This document shows, piece after piece, positions 35,889-44,545 of a stretch of DNA of 64,000 bases (position 1 is its first letter; each line of letters opens with the position of its first letter). A program made the translations under genes and the position numbers. This stretch comes from Nocardia aurantiaca (GTDB taxonomy: Bacteria > Actinomycetota > Actinomycetes > Mycobacteriales > Mycobacteriaceae). The notes under the pieces are model-generated. The model was not told the DNA's origin, searched no databases, and was given only the letters and a program-made list of their open reading frames with translations. Location: the NCBI RefSeq assembly GCF_009708175.1, contig NZ_WMBB01000017.1, forward strand, positions 62,001 to 126,000, in the 5' to 3' direction.

Positions 35889-37990
35889 TGCGCGAGGCCG
35901 GATCCCCGCGGTGGGGGCGTTCGATCCACCGCTTCCGGTATGCGGTGTTCGCCATGTTCGGGCTGGTTGTGCTCGTGTCCGGGTTCTACGGGCGGGACCT
36001 GGGTGATCACCTCACACAGGAGGGCTGGTTCGACGATTCGAGTCAGTCGGTGGCGGCGTCGAAGCTGGCCGATTCCACCTTCGGCCGCGACACCGACGCG
36101 GATCTGATCGCCATCTACACCGCCCCGCCCGGATCGACCGTCGATGACGAGCCGGTGCGTAATGCGGTCGCGGCGGAATTGAATCGGCTGCGCACCCAGC
36201 ACGCCGACCGGATACTGAAGATCGACTCGTATTGGGACGACGCGCTGATGGGCCGGTTCGCCGACGCCTCCCGCACCCACGCATTCGCCAGCATCGGGCT
36301 ACGTGGGGACGGCGGCACCGACACGGTGAACAACTACCTGGCCATCAAGGACGAATTCCATGCGGGCACAACCGGTTCCGGACCGGGTGGGACGACGGTG
36401 CAGCTGGCCGGATTGCAGCCGGTGGTCGAGGGCATCAACACCGGGATGCAGGACGATATCCGCCGTGCGGAGCTGATCGCGCTGCCGCTGGTGGCGATCC
36501 TGCTGTATTTCGTGTTCGGCGGGGTGGTGGGGGCGCTGCTGCCGGTGCTGATCGGCGGCATGACGATCCTGGGAAGCCAGGGCATCATGCGGCTGCTGAC
36601 CAATCATCTGCAGGTCAATGTGTTCGCCTCGGCGGTGGTCACGCTGGTGAGCTTGGGGCTGGCGATCGACTACGGGTTGTTCGCGGTGACCCGGTTCCGT
36701 GAGGAACTGGCGGCGGGCCGCAGCGTGGAGGAGGCGACCGCCCGCACGGTCGCCACGGCCGGGCGCACGGTGTTGTTCTCGGCGGCGATCATCGCGGTGA
36801 GCCTGGGCGCGTTGTTCATCTACCCGAACGGGGTCCTGCGCTCGGTGCCGCTGGGCGGCATCTCCTCGGTGCTGTTGGCGGCGGTGCTGTCGGTGACGGC
36901 GTTGCCGGCGGTGCTGTCGATCGTGGGGCGGCGCATCGATCTATGGGGCTGGCATCGGCTGGCCAGTATCCGTACCGCCGAGCAGATCGATGCCGGATTC
37001 TTCTCGCGGCTGGCGCTGTTCGCCATGCGCAAGCCGTGGCTGGTGATCGCGCCGGTGGTGTTGATGCTGCTGCCATTGATTCTGCCGTTCCGCCACATCG
37101 AGTTCGGGGGTTTGAGCGAGCGGTATCTGTCCTCGGACAATCCGGCGCGGGTGGCCCAGCAGGACTTCGATCGCAGGTTCCCGCAATTCCGCACCGAGCC
37201 GCTGAAGCTGGTGGTGGTGGGTGCGAATCCGCAGCAGCTGTCCGATATTCGCTACGAGGCCAACCAGATTGTCGGTCCGAAGATGACGGGGCCGTTCGAT
37301 CCGGCCGCGCCGACCAAGGATCAGGTGACAGTGCTGGCCAGCGGGCTGGTCGACAAGCGCGATGCCGACAGTGTGATGGCGGCGCTGCGATCGATCCCCG
37401 AGCCCGATGGCGTGCACGTGATGGTCGCGGGTGTGCCTGCCCTGGAACGTGATTCGATCCAGGGCTTGATCAAGGGCCTGCCGTTGCTGGTGGCGATTCT
37501 GATCGCGGCGGCGGTCGCGTTGATGTATGCGGCATTCCGGTCATTGGTGCTGGCGATCAAGGCGGTCGTCATGAGCGCGCTCAGCCTGGGTGCGACGCTC
37601 GGTGTGCTGACCTGGATCTTCGTGGAGGGTCACGGCGCGGGCCTGTTCGACTTCACCCCGGGCCCGCTCATGTTCGCGGTCCTGGTGCTGATCGTGACGG
37701 TCCTGTTCGGTCTCTCGACCGACTACGAGGTGTTCCTGCAGTCGCGGATGGCCGAGGCGCGGGCGGCGGGAGCCGCCGCGCCCGAGGCGATCCGCTACGG
37801 CATCGCCCACACCGGCGGTGTCATCACCTCGGCCGCGGCGATTCTGATCGTGGTCACCGGTGCGTTCGGGTTCTCGGATCTGGTGCTCATGAAATACATT
37901 GCCTACGGCATGATCGCGGCACTGGTGTTGGACGCCACCGTGATCCGCGTGTTGTTGACTCCTGCGGTATTGAAGTTGGTCTGGCGATGA
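35888..37990 (+). CDS. MmpL-family RND transporter
   Basis: 700 residues, 11-12 membrane helices in two halves. Each half has its proton-relay Asp-Tyr pair: GLAIDYGLFAVTRFREE in helix 4 region and GLSTDYEVFLQSRMAEA in helix 10 region. The large loop after helix 1 is the periplasmic domain. It probably exports a lipid or related envelope component. It lies between a lipoprotein gene (1-base overlap) and a YrdB-like gene (4-base overlap). Confidence 0.92.
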   Translation: MREAGSPRWGRSIHRFRYAVFAMFGLVVLVSGFYGRDLGDHLTQEGWFDDSSQSVAASKLADSTFGRDTDADLIAIYTAPPGSTVDDEPVRNAVAAELNRLRTQHADRILKIDSYWDDALMGRFADASRTHAFASIGLRGDGGTDTVNNYLAIKDEFHAGTTGSGPGGTTVQLAGLQPVVEGINTGMQDDIRRAELIALPLVAILLYFVFGGVVGALLPVLIGGMTILGSQGIMRLLTNHLQVNVFASAVVTLVSLGLAIDYGLFAVTRFREELAAGRSVEEATARTVATAGRTVLFSAAIIAVSLGALFIYPNGVLRSVPLGGISSVLLAAVLSVTALPAVLSIVGRRIDLWGWHRLASIRTAEQIDAGFFSRLALFAMRKPWLVIAPVVLMLLPLILPFRHIEFGGLSERYLSSDNPARVAQQDFDRRFPQFRTEPLKLVVVGANPQQLSDIRYEANQIVGPKMTGPFDPAAPTKDQVTVLASGLVDKRDADSVMAALRSIPEPDGVHVMVAGVPALERDSIQGLIKGLPLLVAILIAAAVALMYAAFRSLVLAIKAVVMSALSLGATLGVLTWIFVEGHGAGLFDFTPGPLMFAVLVLIVTVLFGLSTDYEVFLQSRMAEARAAGAAAPEAIRYGIAHTGGVITSAAAILIVVTGAFGFSDLVLMKYIAYGMIAALVLDATVIRVLLTPAVLKLVWR

Positions 37991-38337
37991 GGGTGTTCGA
38001 GGGCGCGAACCTGTTGTTGATGTTCCTGCTGGAACTGTGTGTTCTGGGCGCTGCGGCGTGGTGGGGATTCACCGTGCCGGCGCCGATCGCGGCGCGCATC
38101 GTGCTGGGGCTGGCGGCCCCGGCGGTGTTCATCGTGGTATGGGCGCTGTTCGGTGCGGCCAAGGATCCCCGATTCCCGCAGACCGGTTGGCGGCGGGTGG
38201 CTTTGGAGGTCGTCTGGTTCGGGGCGGCCTCGGTGCTGCTGGGCCTGGCGTGGACTCCGGTCGCCGGTCTCGTGATGTTCGCGCTGTGGTTCGGCAACGG
38301 CGTGCTGCGGCTGGCGTGGGGTCAGCAGAAGCTCTGA
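37987..38337 (+). CDS. YrdB/DUF2568 family membrane protein
   Basis: 116 residues with four hydrophobic helices and the conserved AAKDPRFP loop followed by VVWFGAASVLLGLAW. Its ATGA overlap with mmpL shows translational coupling. Function of the family is not known; here it may assist the transporter. Confidence 0.8.
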   Translation: MRVFEGANLLLMFLLELCVLGAAAWWGFTVPAPIAARIVLGLAAPAVFIVVWALFGAAKDPRFPQTGWRRVALEVVWFGAASVLLGLAWTPVAGLVMFALWFGNGVLRLAWGQQKL

Positions 38338-38510
38338 CAGGGATCAGCAGGTCTCCGACGCCCTCGGCCGAGCACTACCCGACGTGGGCTGGGCCGAATG
38401 CCATTGTCGTCGAACATCTTTGGTTTGCACCGGCTTGGGGTCCCGGACTGGCAGGGGCCGGTATTCAGGTAGTCGGGGTAGGGGTGTGGCCAGTCGGGCA
38501 GGATCGCGTC

Positions 38511-39068
38511 ATGGGGATGGACAAAGCGCGCATGCTTCGGGGCGAGTTGTATCGGGACAACGATCCGGAGCTGGTGGCTGAGCGCCGTGCGTGTCAGGCG
38601 TTGCTGGACCGATTCAACGCGACTCGATCAGGCGAGGATTCCGAACGCCGTGCGATCCTTGCGGAGTTGCTCGGTGCTATCGGCGAGGGCTCGTGGATCA
38701 TGCCGAGGTTCCAGTGTGACTATGGCCATCTGATCACAATGGGCCGCAACAGTTTCCTGAACTACGACGCGATCGTGATGGACTGCGCTCCCGTCGTCAT
38801 CGGCGATGATGTATCCATCGGTCCGCGTGCGCAGTTGCTGACCGCCCTGCATCCGATGGAAGACCATGAACTGCGCCGTCAGCGCTGGGAGACAGCAACT
38901 CCGATCGCCATCGGCGACAACGTGTGGCTGGGCGGCGGCGTCATCGTCTGCCCCGGTGTCGCGATCGGCTCGAATACAGTCGTCGGTGCCGGCAGTGTCG
39001 TGACGAGAAACCTTCCCGCGCAGGTCTTCGCTGCGGGAAATCCTTGCCGGATCATCCGAAAGCTCTAG
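38511..39068 (+). CDS. Sugar O-acetyltransferase (maltose/galactoside acetyltransferase family)
   Basis: 185 residues. The N-terminal Mac domain (KARMLRGELYRDNDPELVAER) is followed by the left-handed beta-helix with hexapeptide repeats (VVIGDDVSIGPRAQLLTALHP...IGDNVWLGGGVIVCPGVAIGSNTVVGAGSVVT). The family transfers acetyl from acetyl-CoA to sugars. ATG 38517 is an alternative start. Its last 17 bases overlap the convergent resolvase fragment, marking the left edge of the accessory region. Confidence 0.9.
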   Translation: MGMDKARMLRGELYRDNDPELVAERRACQALLDRFNATRSGEDSERRAILAELLGAIGEGSWIMPRFQCDYGHLITMGRNSFLNYDAIVMDCAPVVIGDDVSIGPRAQLLTALHPMEDHELRRQRWETATPIAIGDNVWLGGGVIVCPGVAIGSNTVVGAGSVVTRNLPAQVFAAGNPCRIIRKL

Positions 39069-39375
39069 CAGGCGACGTGCCTGTCGTGTCGATGCCCTGA
39101 TCCAGGACTCCCAGGTCCACGCTCCGTTCCTGCAAGGTCTTCGACAGTTCGACCAGTTGCTCGAGGGAGCGGCCGAGCCGGTCGAGCTTGGTCACCACCA
39201 GTTGGTCGTTGGGTCGGTTGGCGACCAGCAGCGCCTTGGTCAGCTCGGGGCGGGAGGCGAGCTTGCCGGAGGCCTTGTCGATGAAGATCTCCTCACAGCC
39301 GGCCGCGGTGAGCGCGTCGTGTTGGGCTTCGGGATGTTGATCGCGGGTGGAGACTCGCCCGTAGCCGATTCGCAT
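39052..39375 (-). pseudogene. Truncated serine resolvase (catalytic half only)
   Basis: 107 residues. RIGYGRVSTRDQHPEAQHDAL carries the active-site serine, and KLDRLGRSLEQLVELS the arginine pair. The chain breaks off after DQGIDTT, where intact resolvases continue into the long E helix and the DNA-binding domain. The break coincides with the 3' end of the acetyltransferase gene. A -10-like TACACT lies eight bases before the start. Confidence 0.8.
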
Positions 39376-39575
39376 GGCCCGGGAGTGTATTGCGAACCCC
39401 CGACAGGTTGACATTGGCGCGTACACGGCAACTGTTACAGATTCGACGGTCTCCGACCTGCGGGAATCTCCAGTTGTCGATGTTCGAGGCCGCATTCAGT
39501 GATGTGCAGTGTGCGCTTCAGCGCGGCCGCCGTCGTCGTCGTCCTGGCTAACCGCATGCCGCTGTTGGAGGTAGA

Positions 39576-39593
39576 GAACGTCCTGAAATGCCG
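39576..39593 (+). repeat. Dispersed motif GAAC-N9-TGCCG, copy 1
   Basis: GAAC GTCCTGAAA TGCCG, in the gap before the CapA-like gene. See the composite copies at 52.6, 53.9 and 56.0 kb. Confidence 0.5.
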
Positions 39594-39643
39594 AATGCCG
39601 TGCATCGGATGCGAGTTGGGTATCGGTATGGTGGGGTGTAGCT

Positions 39644-40642
39644 GTGAAGGGGATCTTCGGGGGCGATGTCAACATCCAGCTGCGCACCGATCCAGCTGGT
39701 GCTTTCGTTGGAATTCGAGATGTGCTGGCCAAGGCCGACTTTCGGTTTGTCAACTTGGAAGGGCCGCTGTGCGGGCAAGGCCCGCTGATCCCGCACAAGC
39801 CGAACTGGACGTACGCCGATCCCGCGATGGTGGATGCACTGACCTGGGCCGGCATCGATGTCGTCTCGTGCGCGAACAACGTGACCTTCCCGGCCTCGGC
39901 GGCGGTCGCGAGCTTGGAGGTGCTCGATCGGGCCGGGATTGCACACTGCGGTGCCGGACACGATCTCTCCGCAGCTCGCCGACCTGCGGTGGTACAGAGG
40001 GAGGGCAAGTCCGTTGCCTTCCTGGCGTATTCCTCGATCTGCTGGCCGTTCGAGCATGCGGCCACCGCGAGCAGGCCCGGCATTGTGCCCATGCGGGCGG
40101 TGACCTCCTACATTCCTGACCCTCGGGTGGCCGAGGTTCCCGGAGCCGCTCCCACGGTGATCACCACACCCTTCAGCGACGAACTGGATGCACTGGTGGC
40201 CGACGTCGAGAAGGCCCGCAACGAGAACGACCATGTTGTCGTCTCCGTGCATTGGGGCGTTCCCGGCACAGTCGTTGCCAACTACCAGTACACCGTTGCG
40301 CACGCAGCTGTCCGAGCAGGCGCCGACATCGTGATTGGGCACGGCCCACATTCGATTCAGCCGGTAGAGGTCTATCGAGGGCGGCCGATCTTCTACAGCC
40401 TGGGCAATCTCGTGTTCGACTGGCCGGTCATGCACAACCGCCACATGGAAGGGCTGCTGGTCGAATACGACTTCGACGGCACAGCCACGATCATCCCGAC
40501 GGCTCGGGACGGGCACAACACCGCGCAAATTCTCGATGGGGCCGCCGCGATCGATGTTCTGCAGAACCTGGCAGCTATCTCGGCTCCCTTGGGTACCACC
40601 ATCGCTGTTGATGGCAGCCGCGGAGTACTCCAGCTTTCGTAG
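39644..40642 (+). CDS. CapA-family metallophosphatase-like protein
   Basis: 332 residues from a GTG. It contains FGGDVNIQ and FRFVNLEGPLCG (metal-site start of the PGA_cap fold), the stretch VVSVHWG and the histidine motif IGHGPHSIQPVEVYRGRPIFYSLGN. It has no signal peptide, unlike capsule-forming CapA proteins, so it is probably a cytoplasmic phosphoesterase-like enzyme. It is flanked by copies of the dispersed repeat and is monocistronic. Confidence 0.85.
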   Translation: MKGIFGGDVNIQLRTDPAGAFVGIRDVLAKADFRFVNLEGPLCGQGPLIPHKPNWTYADPAMVDALTWAGIDVVSCANNVTFPASAAVASLEVLDRAGIAHCGAGHDLSAARRPAVVQREGKSVAFLAYSSICWPFEHAATASRPGIVPMRAVTSYIPDPRVAEVPGAAPTVITTPFSDELDALVADVEKARNENDHVVVSVHWGVPGTVVANYQYTVAHAAVRAGADIVIGHGPHSIQPVEVYRGRPIFYSLGNLVFDWPVMHNRHMEGLLVEYDFDGTATIIPTARDGHNTAQILDGAAAIDVLQNLAAISAPLGTTIAVDGSRGVLQLS

Positions 40643-40666
40643 CCGCCCTATCCGAGCTGGACAACC

Positions 40667-40684
40667 GAACGCACTCTTTTGCCG
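40667..40684 (+). repeat. Dispersed motif GAAC-N9-TGCCG, copy 2
   Basis: GAAC GCACTCTTT TGCCG, 25 bp after the CapA-like gene. The bases after it (CTGAT) agree with those after the copy at 41441. Confidence 0.5.
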
Positions 40685-40852
40685 CTGATTGCTTGATCTG
40701 ACGTAACCAGGGCGTCCCGACCACATGTCGGGCCGCAGCGTAAGGAGGTTCGCTCGCCGCGTTCCGCGTTCTCACTTCAGGTGAGTTTTAACTCTGGTGG
40801 ATGGACATGACGCCGTTAGGCTGAGCAAGTAACACGACTGGGAGGGGAGCCC

Positions 40853-41431
40853 ATGGCCAAGCAGTTCTCGCATCTGGATGGCCCCTTGCGGCAGTTCATC
40901 GAAGCGCAAGCGATGTTCTTCGTCGCCACTGCACCTTCACAGGGCGGACGGGTCAATCTGTCGCCCAAGGGATATCAGGACACCTTTGCAGTACTCGACG
41001 ATCACACCGTCGCTTACCTCGATCTGTTCGGCAGCGGCGTGGAGACGATCTCGCACCTGCGCGAGAACGGCCGCATCACGATCATGTTCTGCTCGTTCAG
41101 CCGCAACTCTCGGATCCTGCGACTGTTCGGCTCAGGGCGCGTAGTACGACCCGATGACCCGGAATTCATAGACCTACGAACGAATTTCGGACTCACCCAT
41201 CCGGGTATCCGCGCAGTCATCGTCGTCCACCTCGAGCGCATCGCCGACGCGTGTGGATACTCCGTCCCGTATTACGAGCTCATCGGCGAACGGCCGGTCC
41301 TCGACACCCACCACGCCAGACAGCCCGAAGAGAAATTCGCGGGACGGATCGCCGGAGACAACGGACGCAGCATCGACGGCCTCCCCGCACTGGATCCAGA
41401 TCATCCGGTGCCATCCCACGTGCGCCGCTAG
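40853..41431 (+). CDS. Pyridoxamine 5'-phosphate oxidase family (FMN-binding split-barrel) protein
   Basis: 192 residues, GGGAGGGGAG directly before the ATG. VNLSPKGYQDTFAVLDDHTVAYLDLFGSG and RENGRITIMFCSFSRNSRILRLFGSGRVV are the flavin-binding strands of the family. It probably binds FMN or F420 and acts as an oxidoreductase on an unknown small molecule. Its stop codon lies five bases before the first TGTCGG of the putative transposon end. Confidence 0.88.
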   Translation: MAKQFSHLDGPLRQFIEAQAMFFVATAPSQGGRVNLSPKGYQDTFAVLDDHTVAYLDLFGSGVETISHLRENGRITIMFCSFSRNSRILRLFGSGRVVRPDDPEFIDLRTNFGLTHPGIRAVIVVHLERIADACGYSVPYYELIGERPVLDTHHARQPEEKFAGRIAGDNGRSIDGLPALDPDHPVPSHVRR

Positions 41432-41435
41432 AGGC

Positions 41436-41584
41436 TGTCGGAACGCACTATTCTGCCGCTGATCGCTCGCCACGAAGTCGCCGACCAGTGTCGGTAAACG
41501 ATCGTCTGCCGACAAACTCGACACTCATCCCGAAAATTGCCCGAATCGCGTCGGAATGCCGTGTCGGAAATCAACGCCGGAAAA
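41436..41584. repeat. Left end and res-like repeats of the transposon
   Basis: TGTCGG-N12-TGCCG occurs twice (41436-41458 and 41489-41511), and a third TGTCGGAA starts at 41562. The second copy is also a 26-bp inverted repeat, TGTCGG-N14-CCGACA (41489-41514). The copies could be TniA-binding repeats, resolvase subsites, or both. TAGTTT (41598-41603) is the likely -10 of a leaderless resolvase transcript. Confidence 0.6.
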
Positions 41585-41610
41585 CCCTGCCGTCGAGTAG
41601 TTTTCGACAT

Positions 41611-42225
41611 ATGTTGATCGGCTACGCCCGGGTCTCCACCCCCGACCAGAATCCCGACCACCAAACCGACGCCTTGCGCGCGGCCGGGGTGGCCGAGCGC
41701 GACATCCATCTCGACATCGCCAGCGGCGCGAAATCCTCGCGCCCGCGCTTCGATCTGGTGATGCAGCTGCTGCGCGAGGGCGACACCTTGGTCGTCACCC
41801 GCCTGGACCGGTTGGGGCGCTCGCTGCAGCATCTGGTGAATCTCGGTGCCGAACTACGGGATCGGGGCGTGGGGTTGCATGTGATCGAGCAGGGCATCAA
41901 CACCGCCACCGCCGAAGGGCGCGCGATGTTCGGGATGCTGGCCGTGCTCGCCGAATACCAGCGCGAGCTGATCCTGGCCAACACCGCCGACGGCCTGGCG
42001 GCCGCGCGTGCCCGCGGCCGCGTGGGCGGGCGCCGGCCGAAACTGACCGCCGACCAAGCCAAGCTCGCCCAGCGCCTCTACGACGAGGGCGGCCACACCG
42101 TCGCCCAGATCGCCGACATGCTCGGGGTCAAACGCGGCACCCTCTACGGCCACCTCGACAAAGCGAGCGTCGGTACCCGGCCCCGCTCCGGGCCCACCGA
42201 GCTCCCGGCGGCCGCCTCGGCGTGA
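41611..42225 (+). CDS. tniR: Serine resolvase of the transposon (TniR/TniC-like)
   Basis: 204 residues, full length. IGYARVSTPDQNP has catalytic Ser9 and VTRLDRLGRSLQHL the catalytic arginines. The long helix is AMFGMLAVLAEYQRELI, and the C-terminal helix-turn-helix TVAQIADMLGVKRGTLYGHL is intact. It would resolve cointegrates at the res-like repeats just upstream. Its stop is 50 bp from the convergent tniQ stop. It is the only intact recombinase gene among several resolvase remnants in the window. Confidence 0.88.
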   Translation: MLIGYARVSTPDQNPDHQTDALRAAGVAERDIHLDIASGAKSSRPRFDLVMQLLREGDTLVVTRLDRLGRSLQHLVNLGAELRDRGVGLHVIEQGINTATAEGRAMFGMLAVLAEYQRELILANTADGLAAARARGRVGGRRPKLTADQAKLAQRLYDEGGHTVAQIADMLGVKRGTLYGHLDKASVGTRPRSGPTELPAAASA

Positions 42226-42275
42226 CACCTGGTACCGCCAGATCCCTTGTCTTGGTGTTTCGTCGACGGGTGGGC

Positions 42276-43637
42276 TCATCGGTTCAGGCGGGCACATAGT
42301 TGCACGAGGTCGTCGGGGCTAAACAGCTGCGCGGCCGGGCCGTGGAGTCCGCGTCGTTCGCGGGTGAAATCGGTGAGCGCGGAGTCGATTTCGGCGGATT
42401 CATAGCCGTAGAGAGCCAGCAGGCGTTCGATCTCGGTGCGGGTCTGCACGAAATGGGGCGGCATGCCGGTGGCGATGAGCAGTTCGCGTTCCCGGTCGAA
42501 GTTGGCCGGGCTCGGGTCGTTGTGGATCAGGAATCCCAGCACTTGGCGGGCGGTCTCGGCGTCGGTGCGCACCGCGTCCTCGAGTTCGGCGACCAGGACC
42601 GCGAATTCGACCGGCCGACGCAGGTCAGCGAGGCCAGGGGGCCGAGGTCGCGACGGTCTGGGCTGGTAGGGCACATCGCCGGGGTAGACCTGCTCGGGTC
42701 CGGGCGCAGTCAGCAGAGCACCGAGGGTGCCGCGCGGGTGCAGGCGCCCGCGTGCGGCCAGGTCCACGACGAGCGCGGCGGCGGTCAGCAGGTCATGTTG
42801 CCGCTGCCAGGGCAACCATTCGTAGGGCTGCCAGATCCGCAGGCCAGCACGGTAAGTCAGGTCGGCGGCCTCCCAGACGTGGGTGAGCGTGGCCGCGGAG
42901 TGCTTGCGCAGGGCCGCGGTGGACAAGGTGAGCTCGTCGAGCAGACAGCGCAGCAGGCGAAACCACACCCCCGCGTGCACGCGCCGTCCCGGCAGGGCGA
43001 CCATCCCCGTGGTGAGGGCCTGGTGGGTGTAGTTGTCCAGTGCAGCAACGGGTTCGCCGATCGGTTCCGTTACGACGGCGGTCTCCGACAGCTCGGCGTG
43101 CAACCGTTCCTCCGGCGAGAGCAGCCGTGTGTGGTGGATCGTGCAGCCGATGGTCAGCGGCAGATCCCACGTCCAGGACCAGCGCGGTACGGGTGCGGCC
43201 GTGCACAGCGGGCAGGATCGGCGCAGCCGGGTCGCGGGAATCCACGGCCCCCGCCAGGCCCGTCGCCGCGTCACCTCGAAATGCGGGGCCTCGCCCGGCG
43301 CGAGCAGCACCGAGTCCTGACGCACATAGGTATAGAACGCCTCCTCTCCGTCGCGGGCGGGCAGCGGGAACCGGTCGAACAGCCACGGCACCTGCCCCGG
43401 CAACGTCATCGCCCGCAACCGCCCGACCTCGACTCCGCTGGCCTGCGACAACGCGGGGAAGATCTCCGGCGGTGGGTCCTCGTCCAGGTCCGAAACTGCC
43501 TTGACCACACCGAGATTCGGGCCCAACAGCTCGGTCACCGGCACCTCGTAGAGGCGCCCGAGACGTTCCAGCCACGACGACAGCGACTCCAGCTCACCCG
43601 GCGGCGGGTGCACCGGCCACCGGGCCGGTGCGCTCAT
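42276..43637 (-). CDS. tniQ: TniQ family targeting protein
   Basis: 453 residues; ATGA overlap with tniB. The N-terminal TniQ domain (WPVHPPPGELESLSSWLERLGRLYEVP) leads to a zinc site Cys142-x2-Cys145...Cys165-x2-His168. A helical C-terminal half follows. TniQ/TnsD-type proteins recognise the target and recruit the ATPase. It is larger than Tn402 TniQ, which suggests extra target-recognition parts. Last gene of the tniA-tniB-tniQ operon. Confidence 0.85.
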   Translation of the reverse strand: MSAPARWPVHPPPGELESLSSWLERLGRLYEVPVTELLGPNLGVVKAVSDLDEDPPPEIFPALSQASGVEVGRLRAMTLPGQVPWLFDRFPLPARDGEEAFYTYVRQDSVLLAPGEAPHFEVTRRRAWRGPWIPATRLRRSCPLCTAAPVPRWSWTWDLPLTIGCTIHHTRLLSPEERLHAELSETAVVTEPIGEPVAALDNYTHQALTTGMVALPGRRVHAGVWFRLLRCLLDELTLSTAALRKHSAATLTHVWEAADLTYRAGLRIWQPYEWLPWQRQHDLLTAAALVVDLAARGRLHPRGTLGALLTAPGPEQVYPGDVPYQPRPSRPRPPGLADLRRPVEFAVLVAELEDAVRTDAETARQVLGFLIHNDPSPANFDRERELLIATGMPPHFVQTRTEIERLLALYGYESAEIDSALTDFTRERRGLHGPAAQLFSPDDLVQLCARLNR

Positions 43638-44545
43638 GCCAGTTCGCGTTCGAAGGCCCGCCGGCGCTCGGTTGGGCCCGCGTATCCGGCCAGCAGCAGG
43701 GTGCGCTGGTTGATCTCTTCCTCTCCGGACTCGATCGCCGCGACCGCGGCCGCGGTGAGCAGGGCGGCGAGCTCGCCGATCGTGCCCTCGCAGCGGGTCA
43801 GCAGATAAGAGGCCATTTCCTCGGTCGCGATCGGCGAGGGCCGGCGCAGTGGGAACGCGGCCGCGAAGCTGGCCAGCAGCGCGCACGCCTCACCGCCGGG
43901 TTCCCATCGCGGCAGTGCGAAGGGCGCGAAGCGGTTCTCGAGCTGGTCGTCGGAGCGGATCGCCAGGTAGGCGTCGCGGATTCCCACGCCCACCAACGGG
44001 ATCCGCAGGCTGTTGCCCAGGAACCGCAGCAGGTTCAAGAACTCGCGCTGGACGTTGCCACGCCCGCCGAGCACGTTGTGCAGCTCGTCGATGACCAGCA
44101 TCCGCACCCCGCATGTGCGGCACAACCGCAGCACCAGCTGCTCGACATCGGCCAGCCGTGCTCCGCGTGGCCGCACCGGGGCGCCCATCGCCGACAACAG
44201 CGCCACATAGAAGCGCAGCACGCTCGGCTCCGAGGGCATCTGCACCGTCAGCACCGGGATCTCCTCGCGCTCGTCGTGGGAGATCGCGGGGTGGTCGCGG
44301 CGGAACTTCTCGATGATCATCGACTTGCCGTTGTTGGTCGGCCCGATCAGCAGCAGGTTCGGCATCCGCTGCTTGGACGGCATATCCAGCAGCTCGTCCA
44401 GGCGGGTCAGGGCCTCGCCGGCGCGGGTGTAGCCGATCCACCGGTCCGCCCGCACGTGCCGCACCCGCTCGACGGCCGGCAGCAGCGCGAGCGGCTGCGC
44501 CGAGGGATGCAGGTGCGACAAATCGACCGGTTCGCCGATCACCAT
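43634..44545 (-). CDS. tniB: TniB-type AAA ATPase (TnsC-like)
   Basis: 303 residues from the ATG at 44545, overlapping the tniA stop by 7 bp. Walker A is GPTNNGKS (residues 68-75) and Walker B MLVIDELHN (Asp153), with the sensor-like GVGIRDAYLAIRSDDQLENRF. The protein would assemble on target DNA and activate the transposase. Overlaps at both ends imply one polycistronic message. Confidence 0.9.
   Translation of the reverse strand: MVIGEPVDLSHLHPSAQPLALLPAVERVRHVRADRWIGYTRAGEALTRLDELLDMPSKQRMPNLLLIGPTNNGKSMIIEKFRRDHPAISHDEREEIPVLTVQMPSEPSVLRFYVALLSAMGAPVRPRGARLADVEQLVLRLCRTCGVRMLVIDELHNVLGGRGNVQREFLNLLRFLGNSLRIPLVGVGIRDAYLAIRSDDQLENRFAPFALPRWEPGGEACALLASFAAAFPLRRPSPIATEEMASYLLTRCEGTIGELAALLTAAAVAAIESGEEEINQRTLLLAGYAGPTERRRAFERELA

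Noticed and set aside
41431..41435. GAGGC as a 5-bp target duplication of the transposon
   Set aside because: No matching GAGGC follows either candidate right end (46336 or 46342); the nearest copy lies inside the mannosyltransferase gene.
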